The translations under genes and the position numbers were made by a program. A stretch of DNA of 64,000 nt, taken from Eriocheir sinensis (lineage: Eukaryota > Arthropoda > Malacostraca > Decapoda > Varunidae). This document shows, piece after piece, positions 61,437-64,000 of this stretch (the first letter of the stretch is position 1; the number at the start of each line of letters is the position of its first letter). A model generated the notes under the pieces. It did not search any database. It was not told the DNA's origin and saw only the letters and a program-made list of their open reading frames with translations. The stretch is from assembly GCF_024679095.1 (NCBI RefSeq), contig NC_066529.1:2677094-2741093 (forward strand), given 5' to 3'.

Positions 61437-61685
61437 GGAGTCGCAAGGAGGGGGTAAGAGGGAGATAGAGAGAGATTAAAAAGAGCACCCTCCTCACCCT
61501 ATCCCAGCCGCGAGGTCTATCACTCTCTTGCACCTCAGGTCGGGCAGGTAGGCCATCACCTCGTCAGCGTCCTCGGCGGCCAGGTGTTCGAATCCCTCCG
61601 TCTGGATCATGGCCACGGTGCTCGCCTCCTGACCCTCCCAGAACTCCTTGCGTTGCCTCATCAGCTGACTTTCTGCGACGGCCAT
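53208..61685 (-). CDS. PMT: Bipartite phosphoethanolamine N-methyltransferase-like protein (475 residues)
   Basis: Ten exons in - strand order: 61498-61685, 61215-61349, 60265-60422, 59294-59430, 58098-58259, 57335-57523, 56883-57005, 55747-55870, 53586-53740 and 53208-53264. All splice phases agree (1,428 nt, TAA stop) and all introns are GT-AG; donors of exons 4 and 5 are weak. Domain 1: EFWE at the start, SAM-binding motif DLAAGIGRFT (57-66), AVDVSEAFIRENRA, DVVFSSWLLKYLSD (about 117-130), GGHFFFRESCF and the tail CKNVLAYI...QVCFLARKV, as in phosphoethanolamine methyltransferases. Domain 2: VLVVGCGHGE (about 274-283), GVDRCPARV, DDSYDVIYCREALHVLS, RWLRKGGLFFITEY. Family role: SAM-dependent methylation of phosphoethanolamine to phosphocholine in the cytosol. 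Domain 2 lacks the usual QY...FG...STGG lead segment and has EYT for DYC, so only domain 1 looks clearly active. The final 19-codon exon is the least certain. Confidence 0.87.
53850..54112. repeat. 131-bp tandem duplication in an intron of the methyltransferase gene
   Basis: GTAGCGGACGTAACAGTAAC occurs at 53,861 and 53,992, and the following ~120 bp are nearly identical. The rest of this ~2-kb intron is AT-rich and otherwise unassigned up to the fold-back element at 55,019. Confidence 0.9.
55019..55586. mobile_element. Fold-back element in intron 8 of the methyltransferase gene
   Basis: The left arm (about 55,019-55,205) is the inverted copy of the right arm (about 55,384-55,586): both hold GACCCTGGTGGT(A) / ACCACCAGGGTC, GTAGGAGTTTTGGGC and CGATTGACCCCCTCTTTGAC or complements. 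The loop is about 180 bp, AT-rich. A solo arm is at 24,866-25,068. Confidence 0.85.
55920..55985 (-). pseudogene. Duplicated partial copy of methyltransferase exon 8
   Basis: CCGCTGGTGTACTCAGTGAT through GAAGCCATCTCTGTA occurs both in the real exon (55,821-55,874) and 110 bp away here (55,931-55,984). This upstream copy has its own acceptor (CTTCCCTACAG) and encodes RWLRKGELPFITEYTSG, but no GT donor follows. Since 110 is not a multiple of three, using this acceptor shifts the frame into a stop. Confidence 0.8.
56190..56720. repeat. ~180-bp tandem repeat, three copies, in intron 7 of the methyltransferase gene
   Basis: CCCTCTTGAAAGCG occurs near 56,207, 56,388 and 56,569; each unit also contains TAGGAAGTTGGACAGCATAG and GGAATGAGCTGGAG. 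Copies are close in sequence. Confidence 0.9.
57269..57314. repeat. (CT)n microsatellite beside exon 6 of the methyltransferase gene
   Basis: About 46 bp, roughly 20 bp downstream (on the - strand) of the exon 6 donor at 57,335. Confidence 0.95.
57530..58097. other. Intron 5 of the methyltransferase gene
   Basis: Contains a degenerate (CTAC/CTAT)n tract (about 57,965-58,095) and unique AG-rich sequence. I searched it for a missing VSTGG-type exon and found none. Confidence 0.6.
58260..59293. other. Intron 4 of the methyltransferase gene
   Basis: Unique, slightly AT-rich sequence with no repeat family or nested gene recognised. Confidence 0.55.
59462..59654. mobile_element. MITE-like element, family A, copy 4 (intron 3 of the methyltransferase gene)
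   Basis: Ends ATTGCCAGATTATCGTACTC and GAGTACGACAATCTGGCAC; the interior is close to copy 1 (GCTATTGCCAA, TTTAACGATAA, GGGTCGGAA). About 193 bp. Confidence 0.85.
60541..60632. mobile_element. Dispersed repeat (inverted copy of 45,187-45,279), intron 2 of the methyltransferase gene
   Basis: AGGAGCAGCGAGTAGCGGGC, GTTTCCTTTTTTTGTGTGCC and CTTGAGCTGTCTCCTATGTT are the reverse complement of the 45.2-kb copy with few changes, including the terminal oligo-A run. Confidence 0.8.
61376..61434. repeat. (CA)n microsatellite in intron 1 of the methyltransferase gene
   Basis: About 59 bp. The whole intron is only about 148 bp, so array length should affect intron size directly. Confidence 0.95.
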
Positions 61686-61689
61686 GCTG

Positions 61690-61832
<143 letters not shown>

Positions 61833-61919
61833 GAAGAAGTTTATACAATCGACATAATCAGTATCATCATTGCCATCATAACTAACCTTTATTTATTTAT
61901 TTATTTTACAAATGACAAA

Positions 61920-62460
61920 ACTCACTCCAGTACGAAAGCGACGAAGAGTGAAATAAGCAAGTGAAAATCTAACTCTGACTACATGACTTTCATCTACATA
62001 CATATAATAAATGACAACAACACACTCACTCCATTACGAAAGTGCGTGGGAAAAGGGTGAGCTAAAGAAGTGTGAAAACCAGTGAGTGCGTTGTACCGGA
62101 GCGGCGGCGTAGCATATATAGCGTAGCGCGTAGGGAATCATTAGCATCATCAGTCCCTTTCATCTAACTAACATATGGCAGCAACTTACTCACTACAATA
62201 CAAAAGTGGGAAGAGGGTGAACCAAAGAAGTGAAATTCAGTGAGTGTGTTGTATCGGAGCGGCGGCGTATAGTGTAGCTTAGCGCGTAGGGAATCATTAG
62301 CGTCATCAGGCCCTTTCATCTAACTAACATATGGCAGAAACTCACTCCAATACGAAAGTAGGAAAAGGGTGAACTGAAGATGTGAGAACCAGTGAGTGTG
62401 TTGTATCGGAGCGGCGCGGCGTAGCTTAGCGCGTAGAAAATCAGTAGTGTCATTAATAAT
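61920..62460. repeat. ~155-bp tandem repeat, about three copies, over the probable methyltransferase promoter
   Basis: CGGAGCGGCGGCG recurs at about 62,097, 62,255 and 62,407; each unit also carries ACTCACTCCA(N)TACGAAAG and GGGTGA(A/G)C(T/C)AAAGAAGTG. Only the gene-proximal copy contains TATATA (62,111-62,118), with a CTCACT initiator-like motif about 30 bp downstream on the - strand. A GTGAGT donor-like site near 62,028 could end a 5'UTR exon. Confidence 0.6.
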
Positions 62461-62727
62461 TTAGCGTCTTCGTAAAGCCCCGCGAAGGAACCTGATTCGT
62501 GGATAGCATTGATTTTGCTTCTATGGTGCCCTGCGTGTTCTAACATAAGCCCCCCTACTTAACCTATTCCCGCCCCCTACCCCTACCCCACCCCGCCCCT
62601 GCATGCCCCCTGATGGTTGTGTGTGGAAGACTGAGAGACGTGAGGGAATTATGTGTTGAGATATCCTTGTCGTGAATTATTGTTGTTGTTGTTTTCTTCT
62701 TCCACTTTTCCTTCTTTCTTCTTCTTC

Positions 62728-62761
<34 letters not shown>

Positions 62762-63490
62762 GAGACTAACGTGGATATTGTCAAACGTATTAGTGGTTCT
62801 GTACGCCTATTTGAAAAGCCTCTGTATGGGAAAAGTTGCTGCGATTTCCAAGGACTGTTTTGTGACCCCATACAGTGATAGTTTTACCCGGCTTCTGCAT
62901 CAAGAACGGGAATAATACCAATGAAAACCCGGTTAATCTCATCTGTGGCCTTGGAAAATATAGTCGTGACACACACAGAATATCGGGTAAACTGACAAGG
63001 CTGGGGCGGGGTGAGCACAAGGAGAGTTGGTCACGCAAACCTAACCTACCAATACCGTAACGCGGGACAACCTATACGCGACACAGGTGAGCCAGGTAGA
63101 CCCCTCACTCCATCCAGGTGCAGGAATGGAGCTTATATAGGAGGACCACATTGAAAAACAGAGGGCCACTGTAGACTTGAGAACCACATAGGAAATAAGT
63201 CTATGGATATCATCATGTTAGGTTAAGTTATGAAAGACTAATAGGTGCAAGAAGGATGGGAGAAGCATCAAAGAAGGGGAAAGAAAGAAAACTTAAACGG
63301 TACGGCCGAGGCAAGAGATGAAAAGAACGTGGGAAAAAGAGTAGGCCTAATGTTATATAAAAGTGCTGTAGGTGCAAAGGCAGAGAGAAAGAGCAACGTT
63401 GAGATATGGTTGGATTGTCTTAAGGAATCAAAATCAATTGAGTCTTTGAGTAATAAGTGTTCTCTGATAACTTAATTCCGGTCAGTTAAA
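62461..63490. other. Gene-free stretch
   Basis: C-rich patch (about 62,548-62,610), (ATT)n at about 62,729-62,760, then unique sequence. No exon or RNA gene recognised. Confidence 0.5.
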
Positions 63491-63491
63491 C

Positions 63492-63712
63492 CCTAGGCCC
63501 CGTTCGCATTGTGCCGACTCTGGGCCACGACAACCCAGTGACTCTTAGGCCCCCTTCACATTGGGCCTACTCAGCATCCGGCGATCGTTTCTAGATCTCT
63601 TTCCGACCATGTGCGACCTTTTTTACATCAACATTTCACACCCAAGACCTCGTGTACCCTGAGTCGCTGGGTTGTCGTGGCCCATCGTCGGCACAGTGTG
63701 AACGGGGCCTTA
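63492..63712. mobile_element. MITE-like element, family B, copy 2
   Basis: Ends TAGGCCCCGTTCGCATTGTG and CACAGTGTGAACGGGGCCTTA are inverted repeats; further in, GGGCCACGACAACCCA and TGGGTTGTCGTGGCCC are also mirrored. An internal AGGCCCCCTTCACATTGGGC suggests a nested end. Related to 38,908-39,110. Confidence 0.8.
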
Positions 63713-64000
63713 GACACCCCAAAAAATATACATGTTGATATGGTCCCTGTCACTTTCGCATTTATATAACGTTTTTCAGCGACACTCAGCTTATTTTCAG
63801 TCAAACATGAAGTAACATCCATTCAGTTTCGTTTTCATTATTCAAGTAAAACCGCGTGGTATTGATCGGGATATTCTAAGTCGTAGAAAAGATCAATCAT
63901 ATCAGTTATTTAATGCTGATGATGATGATGGTTGTTTATGATTGATGTCGACTGAGTGGTGATGACAGCAGGTGGTGGTGGTGGTGGTAGTGATGTCCGG

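Overview
This is nuclear DNA of an animal, almost certainly a decapod crustacean and probably a crab. The evidence is intron-rich genes with GT-AG splice sites, Rebers-Riddiford cuticle repeats, dense (CA)n, (AG)n and (GTA)n microsatellites, tRNA-derived SINEs, MITE-like elements, and a receptor class reported from lobster. Most of the window is repeats. Four protein-coding genes can be rebuilt exon by exon with matching splice phases; I see no rRNA, functional tRNA, operon or CRISPR array.

Layout. 1-15 kb: purine-rich tandem repeats, microsatellites and a ~144-bp satellite, with no gene I can support. 15.3-19.7 kb (+): an 8-exon gene for an 870-residue chimeric receptor with signal peptide, pentraxin/LamG-like domain, C-type lectin-like domain (CTLD), LDLa module and a complete Cys-loop ligand-gated channel. 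20-33 kb: tandem repeats, microsatellites and one SINE. 33.5-36.2 kb (+): a 2-exon gene for an 802-residue cuticle protein with six RR-like modules, two of them duplicated as a near-identical 698-bp block, behind a TATA/Inr promoter. 37.2-38.1 kb: a 20-bp minisatellite. 38.1-43.9 kb (-): a second chimeric receptor (865 residues), an inverted paralogue of the first with the same eight exons and phases and a 35-bp minisatellite in its last intron. 44-53 kb: MITE-like elements, SINEs, microsatellites and a broken non-LTR retrotransposon. 53.2-61.7 kb (-): a 10-exon gene for a 475-residue bipartite phosphoethanolamine N-methyltransferase-like protein. 62-64 kb: a ~155-bp tandem repeat over the likely promoter of that gene and a further MITE-like element.

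The main system is the receptor pair: secreted pattern-recognition modules (pentraxin, C-type lectin, LDLa) fused in one polypeptide to a neurotransmitter-type pore. The two genes converge on a cuticle gene between them. Their lectin parts differ strongly (about 51% identical by hand count) while the LDLa plus first half of the channel ligand-binding domain is about 92% identical, as expected if recognition diversifies while a shared core is homogenised or constrained. A class of receptors coupling pattern recognition and neurotransmitter binding was reported with the American lobster genome, so the class is known; the gene pair, GC-AG intron and mosaic divergence described here come from this sequence. 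Functions are inferred from domains only.
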